A stretch of 64,000 nt of DNA from Wenyingzhuangia marina (GCF_900130035.1 NZ_FQXQ01000002.1:496001-560000), one strand, 5' to 3'; shown: positions 9,213 to 18,099, counted from the first letter of the stretch. Numbers and translations are program-made. Notes: generated from the letters alone by a model not told the origin.

Positions 9213-10865
9213 TTAATATAATTTGTCCCAAATAGTAAAACCGCCTGATAAATTTTTAACATTTTTAAATCCTTTGTCTTTTAATAATAAATAAGATAAA
9301 TATCCTCTCATTCCTTTAGCACAGTAAACAATTGTTAATTTATTTTTATCCAAGTTTAATAGTTTTTTAGCTCTAATAGTATCTAATTCAATATGAACTG
9401 CTCCAGGAAGCATGTAAGATTTTTCTATCTCTGCTTTGTTTCTAACATCTATTATTTGATAATTGTTTTCTAAATTATTCGTTAGTAAATCATGTAATTG
9501 ATTAGAACCAATTTCATCATAACCGCCTTTATAAGCGTTTGAACTTACAAAACCAGTAACAATCACAGGATCTTTAGCTGGTGAAAAAGGTGGTGCATAA
9601 GCCAAGTCTAAATTTGATAAATCTTCTATACTTAATCCAGCATATATCGCTGTACTCATCACATCAATTCGTTTGTCAACCCCATGTTCTCCAAAAGCTT
9701 CGCAACCTAATATTTTACCAGTATGTGGAGCATAATAAGTCTCTATAATAATATCTTTTTGGTTTGGATAATAACTAGGAGTTGCTCCCGTAATAACAAG
9801 ATTAGTTTTAAAATCTATGTTGTTTTTTATCATAAAATCAGGATTCAATCCTGTTCTTCCCAAAGTATAATCAAATACCTTTATAATGGCTGTTTTATAA
9901 CCTCCTTTATACAATTCGTTACCACCTGCAGCATTGGCTCCTGCAGTTCTACCTCCTTTATTAGAATGAGTTCCTAAAGGTAAATAGTCATGTTCATTTG
10001 TTAAAATATTTTTGATACTTGCACAATCTCCCGCTGCATAAATATCTGGCAGAGAAGTTTCCATCTTTTGATTGACTTTTAAGGCCCCATTACCAATATG
10101 GGCTGCTCCTTTATTGGTTAACATTTCTGTATTGGGTTTAATCCCTACACTCATGATAACAAAATCAGTTTTTACCTCTTTTAAAGGAGTTGGAATGGAA
10201 AATATTTTACCTTGATTTACATTAAAGTCTTTAACAAAAGTATTTGTAATCACCTCTACACCATGAGTTTCTAATGTATTTTGAGCAAATTTTCTAAACT
10301 TACTTTCCCACATGGGTAATACACCATCACCTCCTTCTATGAGTGTTACTTTTTTACCTAATTCTATTAAATTTTCTACGACTTCAACACCTATCAAACC
10401 TGCTCCCATAATAGTCACATGATTTGCTTTATCAAGCACTCCTTTTTGAGTGATTTTATCAAAATCTTCTATAGTTCTACATGGCGACCAATTTTTAGCT
10501 TTTTCTATATTTTTAATAGGAGGAATAATAGTTTTAGCTCCTACGGTATAAATAAGCTTATCATAAAAATACTCACCCTTAGTAGTGATAACTTTATGTT
10601 CTAATGGATAAATATCTATAACTTCTTCTTCTAAATTCACATCAATATTAAACCTTTCTCTAAGTAAGTTAGCCTCTACAACAAGTAATTTTTCTCTTGT
10701 TTTTATTACACCAGACAAAGCATAAGGTATTCCACAAGTTGCATAGCTTATATTTTTACATTTCTCGAATAATTTAATATCTGCATCTTCATTTTGTCTT
10801 CTTGCTTTTGCAGCAGCAGAAGGACCTGCTGACAAACCTCCTATCACTATAATTTTTAACTTCAT
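9213..10865 (-). CDS. CoA-disulfide (or polysulfide) reductase with C-terminal rhodanese domain
   Basis: This is a 550-residue flavoprotein. An N-terminal FAD motif (IIVIGGLSAGPSAAAKARR, residues 5-23) is followed by the single redox cysteine C44 in NISYATCGIPYALSG, a second NAD(P)H motif (TIMGAGLIGVEVVE), the FAD-binding YAAGDCA and the C-terminal dimerisation domain. A rhodanese module ends the protein, with C515 in VYCAKGMRGYLS. Fused enzymes of this layout reduce CoA disulfide, CoA persulfide or polysulfide with NAD(P)H and handle sulfane sulfur or thiol redox balance in the cytoplasm. The frame is open up to 10928, but the ATG at 10865 is chosen because the first 21 codons have no family counterpart and the Rossmann strand should be near the N-terminus. 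The exact substrate is not certain. Confidence 0.88.
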   Translation of the reverse strand: MKLKIIVIGGLSAGPSAAAKARRQNEDADIKLFEKCKNISYATCGIPYALSGVIKTREKLLVVEANLLRERFNIDVNLEEEVIDIYPLEHKVITTKGEYFYDKLIYTVGAKTIIPPIKNIEKAKNWSPCRTIEDFDKITQKGVLDKANHVTIMGAGLIGVEVVENLIELGKKVTLIEGGDGVLPMWESKFRKFAQNTLETHGVEVITNTFVKDFNVNQGKIFSIPTPLKEVKTDFVIMSVGIKPNTEMLTNKGAAHIGNGALKVNQKMETSLPDIYAAGDCASIKNILTNEHDYLPLGTHSNKGGRTAGANAAGGNELYKGGYKTAIIKVFDYTLGRTGLNPDFMIKNNIDFKTNLVITGATPSYYPNQKDIIIETYYAPHTGKILGCEAFGEHGVDKRIDVMSTAIYAGLSIEDLSNLDLAYAPPFSPAKDPVIVTGFVSSNAYKGGYDEIGSNQLHDLLTNNLENNYQIIDVRNKAEIEKSYMLPGAVHIELDTIRAKKLLNLDKNKLTIVYCAKGMRGYLSYLLLKDKGFKNVKNLSGGFTIWDKLY

Positions 10866-10948
10866 ATCATCTAATTTGATCATATAAAGATACTTGTAGC
10901 CAATAAATCTATTAGTAACAAAGGTCACATATAAAGACTAAAAAGTAT

Positions 10949-11713
10949 TTATTTTTTATTTTTAGAAAAACACATTTCCATCATTTTAAAAAGTTCAGGA
11001 TGTTTACGTTTTAATAAATCTGGGCGTTCAAAAAAATATTCTGCAGCAACAGCAAAAAACTCTTGTTGATTAGTTCCTCCATAGGCTCTAATATCAGATT
11101 CGTTACTATTAATAGCTTCCATTTCATCATGGATTAATTTTAACCAAGGAATCACATAAGTATTTGACAACAAAGCACTAGGAATACCATCTACTACTCC
11201 ATCAGATTTATCAATTAAGTGAACAAATTCATGTATGGCTGTATTATTTTTATCTGTATTATTTTTAAATCCTTGATGTAAAGCTTTGCGAGATAAAATC
11301 ATTTGATTTTCATACCTCCCAGAACCAATCATTCCAGCCACAATACGATTTTCCCCTTGATACATTAAATCTGTATTAAAGTTATCTGGATAAATAATAA
11401 CAGATGACAAATTACGATACTGCCAAGAATCAAAATAAAAAACTGGAATAACAGCACTTGCTGCTACCAATACAATATCTAGAGTTTCTAACTCAAAACC
11501 AACTACATCTATATAAACCTCTTTTAAAAATGTTTTAACCTTTACTCTAAAAAGCTCTTTCTCTTTTTTGTCAAGTTTTTGATAAAACAAAACATTAGCT
11601 TCTAGTATTTCATCTAAATCAATAGGAATCTTTGCTTTCTTATTCGGTTTGTCTTTTTGGTAACTATAAATACCCAACACCAAAATTATAGTAACTATTA
11701 TTGCGATAATCAT
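10949..11713 (-). CDS. MtfA-like (M90 family) zinc-dependent peptidase
   Basis: This is a 254-residue protein with one N-terminal membrane helix (residues 1-18) followed by a soluble domain carrying the metallopeptidase motif H161-E162-F-V-H165 in NTAIHEFVHLIDKSDG. The rest (SAVIPVF near residue 87, VIIYPDNF near 105, FFAVAAEYFFERP near the C-terminus) fits the M90/MtfA family. In E. coli MtfA titrates the Mlc repressor, but flavobacteria lack that phosphotransferase circuit, so the substrate here is unknown. The gene lies between glnA and the CoA-disulfide reductase gene, all on the same strand, with a terminator separating it from glnA. Confidence 0.85.
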   Translation of the reverse strand: MIIAIIVTIILVLGIYSYQKDKPNKKAKIPIDLDEILEANVLFYQKLDKKEKELFRVKVKTFLKEVYIDVVGFELETLDIVLVAASAVIPVFYFDSWQYRNLSSVIIYPDNFNTDLMYQGENRIVAGMIGSGRYENQMILSRKALHQGFKNNTDKNNTAIHEFVHLIDKSDGVVDGIPSALLSNTYVIPWLKLIHDEMEAINSNESDIRAYGGTNQQEFFAVAAEYFFERPDLLKRKHPELFKMMEMCFSKNKK

Positions 11714-11741
11714 TTTTTAAAAATAGCTATTTCTCACAAAA

Positions 11742-11766
11742 AAAGCCCTGCATGTTGCAGGGCTTT
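11742..11766. terminator. Terminator after glnA
   Basis: AAAGCCCTGCA (11742-11752) pairs with TGCAGGGCTTT (11756-11766). It lies 26 bp past the glnA stop, with A and T runs at both ends. Confidence 0.85.
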
Positions 11767-11791
11767 AAATATATTTTTTGCTTGTTATTTA

Positions 11792-12811
11792 TTAGCAAAC
11801 AGTTTTAACTGTTTTAATAATACGTGCAGCAATTTTGTATGGATCTCCGTTTGAAGCAGGACGACGGTCTTCTAACCATCCTTTGTATCCTTTTTCTACA
11901 GCGATGATTGGAATACGTATAGAAGCTCCTCTATCTGATACTCCCCAAGAGAAATCAGTAATAGCAGCAGTTTCGTGCTTACCAGTTAAACGTTGATCGT
12001 TAAACTCTCCATATACTTCAATGTGTTCTTTTACATAAGGACGGAAAGCTTCACAAATCTCAGCATATTTTTCTTTAGAACCACAAGTTCTTAATACTGA
12101 GTTAGAGAAGTTGGCATGCATTCCTGAACCATTCCAGTCCATATCTTTTCCTAATGGTTTTGGGTGATACTCAATGTACATTCCTCTACCTTCAGTTAAA
12201 CGATCTAATAAATATCTAGCAACCCAAATTTCATCACCTGCTTTTTTAGCTCCTTTAGCAAATAATTGGAATTCCCATTGTCCAGAAGCAACCTCTTGGT
12301 TAATTCCTTCAAAGTTTAATCCAGCTTCAATACATAAGTCAGCATGTTCTTCTACTAAATCACGTCCGTGAGTGTTTCTACCTCCAACTGAACAGTAGTA
12401 CATACCTTGTGGCTTAGGGTATCCTCCTCTTGGGAATCCTAAAGGTAATTCAGTTTCAGTGTCCATGATAAAATATTCTTGCTCAAATCCAAACCAGAAA
12501 TCATCGTTATCATCATCAATAGTAGCACGTCCATTAGACTCGTGTGGAGTTCCATCAGCATTGTATACCTCAGTCATTACTAACCACCCATTGATTCTTG
12601 CAGGATCAGGATAAATAGCTACTGGCTTTAAGATACAGTCAGAAGATCCTCCTTCTGCTTGTTGTGTAGATGAACCATCAAAAGACCAATTTCCAATTTC
12701 TTCTAAAGTTCCTTGGAAGTTTTCATGATCCTCAACTTTAGTTTTACTTCTTAAGTTTTGAGTTGGATAGTATCCATCTAACCAGATGTACTCTAATTTA
12801 ATTTTAGCCAT
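11792..12811 (-). CDS. glnA: Glutamine synthetase, eukaryotic-like type II
   Basis: This is a 339-residue enzyme that makes glutamine from glutamate, ammonia and ATP. It is the short GSII form rather than the about 470-residue GSI. The beta-grasp start (LEYIWLDGYYPTQNLRSKTKV), WSFDGSSTQQAEGGSSDCIL, the metal-site segment FWFGFEQEYFI, GINQEVASGQWEFQ, the ammonia-site region NGSGMHANFS and the end RIPIIAVEKGYKGWLEDRRPASNGDPY are all present. It has its own promoter (-7 box at 12861-12868) and a terminator. Many flavobacteria carry this type as the main nitrogen-assimilation enzyme. No adenylylation-site tyrosine of the GSI kind is expected. Confidence 0.95.
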   Translation of the reverse strand: MAKIKLEYIWLDGYYPTQNLRSKTKVEDHENFQGTLEEIGNWSFDGSSTQQAEGGSSDCILKPVAIYPDPARINGWLVMTEVYNADGTPHESNGRATIDDDNDDFWFGFEQEYFIMDTETELPLGFPRGGYPKPQGMYYCSVGGRNTHGRDLVEEHADLCIEAGLNFEGINQEVASGQWEFQLFAKGAKKAGDEIWVARYLLDRLTEGRGMYIEYHPKPLGKDMDWNGSGMHANFSNSVLRTCGSKEKYAEICEAFRPYVKEHIEVYGEFNDQRLTGKHETAAITDFSWGVSDRGASIRIPIIAVEKGYKGWLEDRRPASNGDPYKIAARIIKTVKTVC

Positions 12812-12860
12812 AATAAAATATTATATTTAATAAAAGTTTCGTTTTTATCTTTAATGAAAG

Positions 12861-12890
12861 CAAATATAAAATAATTATTCGAACGCACAA
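12861..12890 (-). promoter_or_regulatory. glnA promoter
   Basis: On the minus strand TTG (12890-12888), 19 bp and TATATTTG (12868-12861) form a full match to the Bacteroidetes promoter TTG-N19-TAnnTTTG. The predicted 5' untranslated region is about 45 nt. Confidence 0.75.
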
Positions 12891-13038
12891 TTGAAATACT
12901 ACGTATTTTTACGTAGAATATTTATTTTTCCTTAATTCGTAAAAAATCATGTGTAAAATTAACAATATCAAAATATCACTATTGCGTTAACACATAAATA
13001 ATACTGATTTTTAACAGTTTTAAACCTTATTGCTTTTT

Positions 13039-13072
13039 TTGATAGTAGATAAAAATCAAATAACTAAATTTG
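13039..13072 (+). promoter_or_regulatory. purM promoter
   Basis: TTG at 13039-13041, 23 bp, then TAAATTTG at 13065-13072. It overlaps an in-frame upstream extension of purM and so argues for the ATG at 13102 as the real start. Confidence 0.7.
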
Positions 13073-13101
13073 CAGCACCATTAAAAACAACAAACGATCA
13101 T

Positions 13102-14289
13102 ATGAGTTCTGAAGTAAGTAAAAGATATAGCCAACGTGGAGTATCAGCTTCTAAAGAAGATGTACACAACGCAATTAAAAATGTGGACAAAGGATTATTC
13201 CCTAAAGCATTCTGTAAAATTGTTCCTGATTACTTAACAAACGATGAAGATTATTGTTTGATTATGCATGCTGATGGAGCAGGAACTAAATCTGCTTTAG
13301 CTTATATGTACTGGAAAGAAACAGGAGATATTTCTGTTTGGAAAGGAATTGCTCAAGATGCTTTAATTATGAATATTGATGATTTATTATGTGTAGGTGC
13401 TACAGATAATATTATGTTATCATCAACTATTGGGCGTAACAAAAATTTAATTCCAGGAGAAGTACTTTCTCAAATTATTAATGGAACTGAAGAATTATTA
13501 GCTGAATTAAAAGAATTTGGTGTGACTATTCACTCAACTGGTGGAGAAACTGCAGATGTAGGTGATTTGGTAAGAACTATTATTGTTGATTCTACGGTGA
13601 CTGCAAGAATGAAACGTAGTGATGTAGTAAACAATGCCAACATAAAACCAGGTGATGTAATTGTAGGTTTAGAATCTTTTGGACAAGCTACTTACGAAAA
13701 AGAATACAATGGAGGAATGGGATCTAACGGATTAACTTCTGCTAGACATGATGTTTTCCATAAATATTTAGCAAAGAAATATCCTGAATCTTTTGATGCT
13801 GCTGTTCCTGAAGAATTGGTGTACTCTGGTAACACAAAATTGACAGATGCTGTAGAAAATTCTCCTCTTGATGCTGGTAAATTAGTTTTATCTCCAACTA
13901 GAACCTATGCTCCTATTATCAAGGCTATTTTAGCTAAATATACTCCGAAAGAAATTCACGGAATGGTACACTGTTCTGGTGGAGCACAAACTAAAATTTT
14001 ACACTTTGTAGAAAATTTACACATTGTAAAAGATAACATGTTTGACGTGCCACCTTTATTCAAATTAATTCAAGAAAATTCTGGTACAGATTGGAAAGAA
14101 ATGTATCAGGTATTTAATATGGGACACAGAATGGAAATTTATGTTCCTGCAGAAATTGCTAAAGATATTATTGAAATTTCTAAAAGCTTTAACGTAGATG
14201 CTAAAATTATTGGTCGTGTAGAAACTCCTAAAACAGAAGGAACTAAATCTTTAGAGATTTCTAGTCCATTCGGCGTTTTTAACTATTAA
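13102..14289 (+). CDS. purM: AIR synthase (phosphoribosylformylglycinamidine cyclo-ligase)
   Basis: This 395-residue enzyme catalyses ATP-dependent closure of formylglycinamidine ribotide to aminoimidazole ribotide, step five of purine synthesis. PurM-family features are the N-terminal RYSQRGVSASKEDVHNAI, the nucleotide-binding HADGAGTKSALAY and IAQDALIMNIDDLLCVGA, the glycine-rich HSTGGETADVGD, and the C-terminal GMVHCSGGAQTKI. It belongs to the divergent Bacteroidota subgroup, somewhat longer than the 345-residue E. coli protein. The ATG at 13102 is preferred to an upstream in-frame start at 13030 because a promoter -7 box (13065-13072) lies inside that extension. Confidence 0.85.
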   Translation: MSSEVSKRYSQRGVSASKEDVHNAIKNVDKGLFPKAFCKIVPDYLTNDEDYCLIMHADGAGTKSALAYMYWKETGDISVWKGIAQDALIMNIDDLLCVGATDNIMLSSTIGRNKNLIPGEVLSQIINGTEELLAELKEFGVTIHSTGGETADVGDLVRTIIVDSTVTARMKRSDVVNNANIKPGDVIVGLESFGQATYEKEYNGGMGSNGLTSARHDVFHKYLAKKYPESFDAAVPEELVYSGNTKLTDAVENSPLDAGKLVLSPTRTYAPIIKAILAKYTPKEIHGMVHCSGGAQTKILHFVENLHIVKDNMFDVPPLFKLIQENSGTDWKEMYQVFNMGHRMEIYVPAEIAKDIIEISKSFNVDAKIIGRVETPKTEGTKSLEISSPFGVFNY

Positions 14290-14310
14290 TAAAACTCCTT
14301 ATAAATTTAA

Positions 14311-14339
14311 AAAGCTATCTATAAATTATAGATAGCTTT
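14311..14339 (+). terminator. purM terminator
   Basis: AAAGCTATCTATAA (14311-14324) pairs with TTATAGATAGCTTT (14326-14339) and is followed by more T residues, 22 bp after the purM stop. Confidence 0.8.
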
Positions 14340-14359
14340 TTTTATATAAAATATTAGAT

Positions 14360-14776
14360 ATGAAAATCGAAGTAGAAAACTACATCAACAATACCTTAAG
14401 TAAAATTGCCATTTTAGACGAACCAAATGTAGCTTTTGAAGAAATTGAGATTTTAGAATATAGAACACATTATGAAAATGGAGCTATTTTTACTCATCAA
14501 AATGGAGACAATTATGCTTTGGCAATTTTAAATGCCATTACCCAAGAAAGCTACTACCATATTTCTAAAACCATTAAAAAAACCAAAAATATAAGTGTTA
14601 AAAATATTCAAGATTTGGTGGCTGAACATTTTTTGAAATGTTACGTTGCTGGAAATTCTGAGGAATATTCTAAATGGAATAATGGTGATTTAGGAACTGC
14701 TTTTTTACAAGTTGATGAAGAAAACAAAACCATCACCCCACATTTCATCAATACAACTGCTCAAAATAGAAAATAA
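14360..14776 (+). CDS. Hypothetical protein, 138 residues
   Basis: I do not recognise a family. The protein is soluble and acidic, with no signal peptide or membrane segment. Visible features are a repeated Ile/Glu-rich start (VAFEEIEILEYRTHYENGAIF), a central segment resembling an alpha/beta domain (NYALAILNAITQESYYHISKTIKK), and a well-formed C-terminus (TAFLQVDEENKTITPHFINT). Codon use resembles its neighbours. It ends 2 bp before the stop codon of the convergent lpxK gene, so the two transcripts must overlap. It lies just after the purM terminator. Confidence 0.7.
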   Translation: MKIEVENYINNTLSKIAILDEPNVAFEEIEILEYRTHYENGAIFTHQNGDNYALAILNAITQESYYHISKTIKKTKNISVKNIQDLVAEHFLKCYVAGNSEEYSKWNNGDLGTAFLQVDEENKTITPHFINTTAQNRK

Positions 14777-14778
14777 TT

Positions 14779-15795
14779 TTAATGCTTTACAAAAGCTAAA
14801 ATTTCCTTATCAAAAATAGTTTTATTATCTAGAAAAACGGTTTCAATAGGAATATATAAGAGTTTTTTGATGTCTTTTTCTAAGCGAACATAATCTTTTT
14901 CTGTAGTTAGAATTACTGCTTCTTTTTCCTTTTGTTGAATCATCTTAATTTCATCAGCTGTAAAGTTGTGATGATCTGAAAATTTTAAATGTTCAAATTT
15001 TAGCCCTTTACTTTTTAAGTGAGCTACCAATGGTTCTGGCTTGGCAATTCCTGTAACCAACACTACTTTTTGATGTTGTAATTCATCTAATAGAACTTCT
15101 TCTACACCTTTTAAAATAGAGGAATAACCTATGGTTATAAAGAATACTTTTTGCTGTTTTGATGGATTTATTTTTGCTATTATTTTTCTTTGTTCCTCTT
15201 TAGATAAATCTACAGGACATTTGGTTACTACAATAAGGTTAGCTCTTTTTTTACCCCACCACAACTCACGCAAGTTTCCAGTAGGCATCATAAAATCTTT
15301 GTAAAACAAATCAGAATAAGCAGTTAATAAAATTTGATATCCTGCTTTTATTTTTCTGTGCTGATAAGCATCGTCTAACAATACTACATTGGTAGTAGGT
15401 CTTAATTGTAAAAGTTGAGTTACTCCTGCTACCCTATCTCCATTAACCGCAACATTAATTTTTGGAAATTTTTGATGATATTGAAAAGGTTCATCTCCTA
15501 ATTCTTCAACAGTGGTATTTTTATCAGCTAATACAAACCCTTTAGATTTTCTTTTGTAACCTCTACTCAACACTGCTATTTGTAAATCATTTTGTAACAA
15601 ACGTACCAAATATTCTATCTGAGGAGTTTTTCCAGTTCCCCCAACGCTTAAATTCCCAACAGTTATGATAGGAATATCAAAAGAAGTAGATTTTAAAATT
15701 CCCCAATCATAACATAAATTTCTAATAGAAACAATTATTCCATACAAAACAGAAAATGGTAAAAGTAAAATTCTTAATATCGTAATGAAATTCAT
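14779..15795 (-). CDS. lpxK: Tetraacyldisaccharide 4'-kinase
   Basis: This 338-residue enzyme phosphorylates the 4' position of the lipid A disaccharide precursor at the inner membrane. The N-terminal amphipathic/membrane helix (residues 1-25), the P-loop GNLSVGGTGKT (47-57), LSRGYKRKSKGFVLAD, ELGDEPFQYHQKFP, the DDAYQHRKI motif and the Walker-like LTTEKDYVRLE near the end are all family hallmarks. It is divergent from the Nif3 gene; lpxK-Nif3-zinc-ribbon is a familiar order in Bacteroidota. The stop codon nearly touches the convergent hypothetical gene. Confidence 0.95.
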   Translation of the reverse strand: MNFITILRILLLPFSVLYGIIVSIRNLCYDWGILKSTSFDIPIITVGNLSVGGTGKTPQIEYLVRLLQNDLQIAVLSRGYKRKSKGFVLADKNTTVEELGDEPFQYHQKFPKINVAVNGDRVAGVTQLLQLRPTTNVVLLDDAYQHRKIKAGYQILLTAYSDLFYKDFMMPTGNLRELWWGKKRANLIVVTKCPVDLSKEEQRKIIAKINPSKQQKVFFITIGYSSILKGVEEVLLDELQHQKVVLVTGIAKPEPLVAHLKSKGLKFEHLKFSDHHNFTADEIKMIQQKEKEAVILTTEKDYVRLEKDIKKLLYIPIETVFLDNKTIFDKEILAFVKH

Positions 15796-15872
15796 TTGTT
15801 AGCTATAAGTTGAATAGTGATTTCAAAACTAAAACAATTCCATTCTAGAAACAACAAATAGAACAAAATCTG

Positions 15873-15880
15873 TATTTTTG
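15873..15880 (+). promoter_or_regulatory. -7 box directly in front of the Nif3 start codon
   Basis: TATTTTTG matches TAnnTTTG fully and ends 3 bp before the ATG at 15884. No -33 TTG is visible at normal spacing. If used, transcription would begin at or next to the ATG, giving a leaderless message. Confidence 0.4.
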
Positions 15881-15883
15881 AAT

Positions 15884-16978
15884 ATGAAGATTAAAGAAAT
15901 TACGAGTTATATAGAAGAAATAGCTCCTTTGAGCTATGCAGAAGATTTTGACAATGTAGGTTTGTTAGTAGGTAATTACAATACCGAAGTGACAGGAGTA
16001 TTGGTTACTTTAGATACTTTAGAACAAACCGTTGATGAAGCCATTGAAAAAAAATGCAATTTAATTATCAGCTTTCATCCTATTATTTTTGGTGGACTTA
16101 AAAAATTTAACGGAAATAATTATGTAGAAAGAGTGGTGATGAAAGCCATTAAAAACGATATTGCTATTTATGCCACACATACCGCTTTGGACAACTCTTT
16201 TAATGGAGTAAGTGCAAAAATGTGTGATGTGTTAGAGTTACAAAATAAATCTGTCTTAATCCCTCAAAAAGGAACTATTAAAAAACTAATCACTTTTGTA
16301 CCCACAAACAATGCCGATAGTGTTAGAGAAGCGCTTTTTGAAATTGGAGCGGGAGCTATTGGAAATTATAAAGAATGTAGTTTTAATGTAAATGGAATAG
16401 GAACTTTTAATGGTAATGAAAACTCTAATCCTGTAATAGGAACCAAAGGAATTACCTCTAAGGAAAAGGAAACTCAAATAGGAATTACTTTTCCTAAACA
16501 TCTAGAAAGTAAAGTCATTAAAACCTTACTTAAAACACATCCTTATGAAGAAGTAGCTTATGAAATTAGTACTCTAGAAAACTACAATCAACATATAGGA
16601 ATTGGTATGATTGGTGAGTTAAAAGATGCTATGGAAGTCAGCGATTTTTTACGTTATGTAAAACTTAAAATGAACACAGAGTGTATTAGACACTCTGCTC
16701 CTTTAAACAGAGAAATAAAAAAAATAGCTGTACTTGGTGGATCAGGTAGTTTTGGAATTAATGCAGCTATTAGTAAAGGAGCAGATGCTTATATTACTGC
16801 AGATTTTAAATATCATGAGTTTTACAAAGCAGAAGGAAAAATATTAATTACCGATATTGGACACTACGAAAGTGAGCAGTTTACAAAAAATCTATTAGTT
16901 GATTATCTTAAAGAAAAATTTCGTAATTTTGCAATCATTTTATCGGATAAAAGTACAAACCCAATATATTACTCATAG
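15884..16978 (+). CDS. Nif3-like dinuclear metal center (YbgI/YqfO) protein
   Basis: This 364-residue protein belongs to the Nif3/DUF34 family (also annotated as GTP cyclohydrolase I type 2). The two halves of the Nif3 fold are present: YAEDFDNVGLLVGN and ISFHPIIFGGLKKF at the start, and VAVLGGSGSFG-like IAVLGGSGSFGINAA and DIGHYESEQF near the end. The His and Glu residues of these motifs bind two metals. Between them sits the CutA-like YqfO insertion (about residues 130-240, with KTLLKTHPYEEVAYEI). Function is not settled in any organism. An in-frame TTG at 15878 overlaps the -7 box, so the ATG at 15884 is used. The next gene follows after 5 bp. Confidence 0.88.
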   Translation: MKIKEITSYIEEIAPLSYAEDFDNVGLLVGNYNTEVTGVLVTLDTLEQTVDEAIEKKCNLIISFHPIIFGGLKKFNGNNYVERVVMKAIKNDIAIYATHTALDNSFNGVSAKMCDVLELQNKSVLIPQKGTIKKLITFVPTNNADSVREALFEIGAGAIGNYKECSFNVNGIGTFNGNENSNPVIGTKGITSKEKETQIGITFPKHLESKVIKTLLKTHPYEEVAYEISTLENYNQHIGIGMIGELKDAMEVSDFLRYVKLKMNTECIRHSAPLNREIKKIAVLGGSGSFGINAAISKGADAYITADFKYHEFYKAEGKILITDIGHYESEQFTKNLLVDYLKEKFRNFAIILSDKSTNPIYYS

Positions 16979-16983
16979 TTATT

Positions 16984-17757
16984 ATGGCAACTAAACAAGA
17001 AGTATCTGTAGAAGACAAGTTAAGAGCTTTATACAATTTACAATTAATCGACTCTAGAATTGATGAAATCACAAGCGTTCAAGGAGAGTTACCACTAGAG
17101 ATTGAAGATTTAGACAGTGAAATTGCTGGGTTATCAACTCGTATAGAAAAATTAAACCAAGACGTTGCAAGTTTTGAAACTGAAATTGCTAACAGAAAAT
17201 TAAGTATTGTTGAATCAAAAGAATTGGTTAAAAAATACACTGAGCAACAAAAATCAGTTCGTAACAACAGAGAATTTGATTCTTTAACTAAAGAAGCTGA
17301 ATTTCAAGAATTAGAAATTGAATTGGCTGAAAAAAGAATTAAAGAAGCTTATGCTAAAATTGAGCATAAAAAAGAAATCATTGCAAAAACTACTGAAAAA
17401 TTAAACTCTCAACAAGCGCACTTAGACCACAAAAAATCTGAGTTAGATGCAATTTTAAAGGAAACTGAAAATGAGCAAAATGAGTTGAGTAAGCTTTCTG
17501 AACAAATGGCTGATAAAATTGATGACCATTTATTAGTTGCTTATAAAAGAATTAGAAAGAGCGTAGTAAACGGTTTAGCAGTTGTTGCTATTGAAAGAGG
17601 TGCTGCAGGTGGATCTTACTTTACCATCCCTCCTCAAGTTCAAATTGAAATTGCTAGTCGTAAAAAAATTACCATTGATGAATACTCTGGTCGTATTTTA
17701 GTTGATGCTGCGTTGGCAGAAGAAGAAAGAGAAAAATTATCTTCTATTATCAAGTAA
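16984..17757 (+). CDS. Coiled-coil zinc-ribbon-type protein that has lost its cysteines
   Basis: This 257-residue protein consists of a long charged coiled coil (about 15-190) followed by the C-terminal DUF164/C4 zinc-ribbon fold seen in a widely conserved bacterial family. The ribbon is recognisable by GGSYFTIPPQVQIEIASRKK and GRILVD, but the four Cys positions that normally bind zinc are replaced (GAAGG instead of a CxxC knuckle; DEYSGR instead of CxxCGR). No cysteine occurs in the whole protein. It is translationally close to the Nif3 gene (5-bp gap), which is a common pairing. The cellular role is unknown. Confidence 0.8.
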   Translation: MATKQEVSVEDKLRALYNLQLIDSRIDEITSVQGELPLEIEDLDSEIAGLSTRIEKLNQDVASFETEIANRKLSIVESKELVKKYTEQQKSVRNNREFDSLTKEAEFQELEIELAEKRIKEAYAKIEHKKEIIAKTTEKLNSQQAHLDHKKSELDAILKETENEQNELSKLSEQMADKIDDHLLVAYKRIRKSVVNGLAVVAIERGAAGGSYFTIPPQVQIEIASRKKITIDEYSGRILVDAALAEEEREKLSSIIK

Positions 17758-17782
17758 AAAATAATTATAACATTATTTTAAA

Positions 17783-17814
17783 AAAAAAGAGCATTTTAAC
17801 AAATGCTCTTTTTT
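17783..17814 (+). terminator. Terminator of the Nif3/zinc-ribbon operon
   Basis: AAAAAAGAGCATTT (17783-17796) pairs with AAATGCTCTTTTTT (17801-17814) across a 4-base loop, 26 bp past the stop. Confidence 0.85.
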
Positions 17815-17918
17815 TTATGTCTAATCACCTACACTAAAAAGCAACTCATCTAAAAGTCTATAATATAAATAAGGTTTGTAAGTACTTTTGATATTATAAT
17901 CAATAAAACATCAACACC

Positions 17919-18017
17919 ATGAATAAAAGTACACTAAGCAACCTAAATGGATCTCCAGAGTTTATAAACTTTTGGATTGCACAATTACTGTTTCTAATAT
18001 TTATTTTATCTATTTAA
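17919..18017 (+). CDS. Possible 32-residue single-helix membrane peptide
   Basis: The frame reads MNKSTLSNLNGSPEFINFWI, then AQLLFLIFILSI and a TAA stop. The polar N-terminus followed by one strongly hydrophobic helix of about 15 residues looks like a small membrane protein. A full -7 match TACTTTTG lies at 17883-17890, 28 bp before the ATG, although no -33 TTG is at the right distance. It sits alone between two terminators. Homologues would be needed to accept it. Confidence 0.3.
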   Translation: MNKSTLSNLNGSPEFINFWIAQLLFLIFILSI

Positions 18018-18099
18018 TCTTAACAAATTTTTCAGAAGAGCAACTAGAGATTACCACAAAGAAAAGATTAAATGATATTACGCGTTAAAACAAGAGCAT

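Noticed and set aside
10866-10928. Longer N-terminus of the CoA-disulfide reductase
   Set aside because: The FAD-binding strand is expected right after the ATG at 10865; the extension has no family-like residues.
13030-13101. 24-codon N-terminal extension of purM
   Set aside because: It contains a full promoter (-7 box TAAATTTG at 13065-13072) and has no PurM-like sequence, so it is untranslated.
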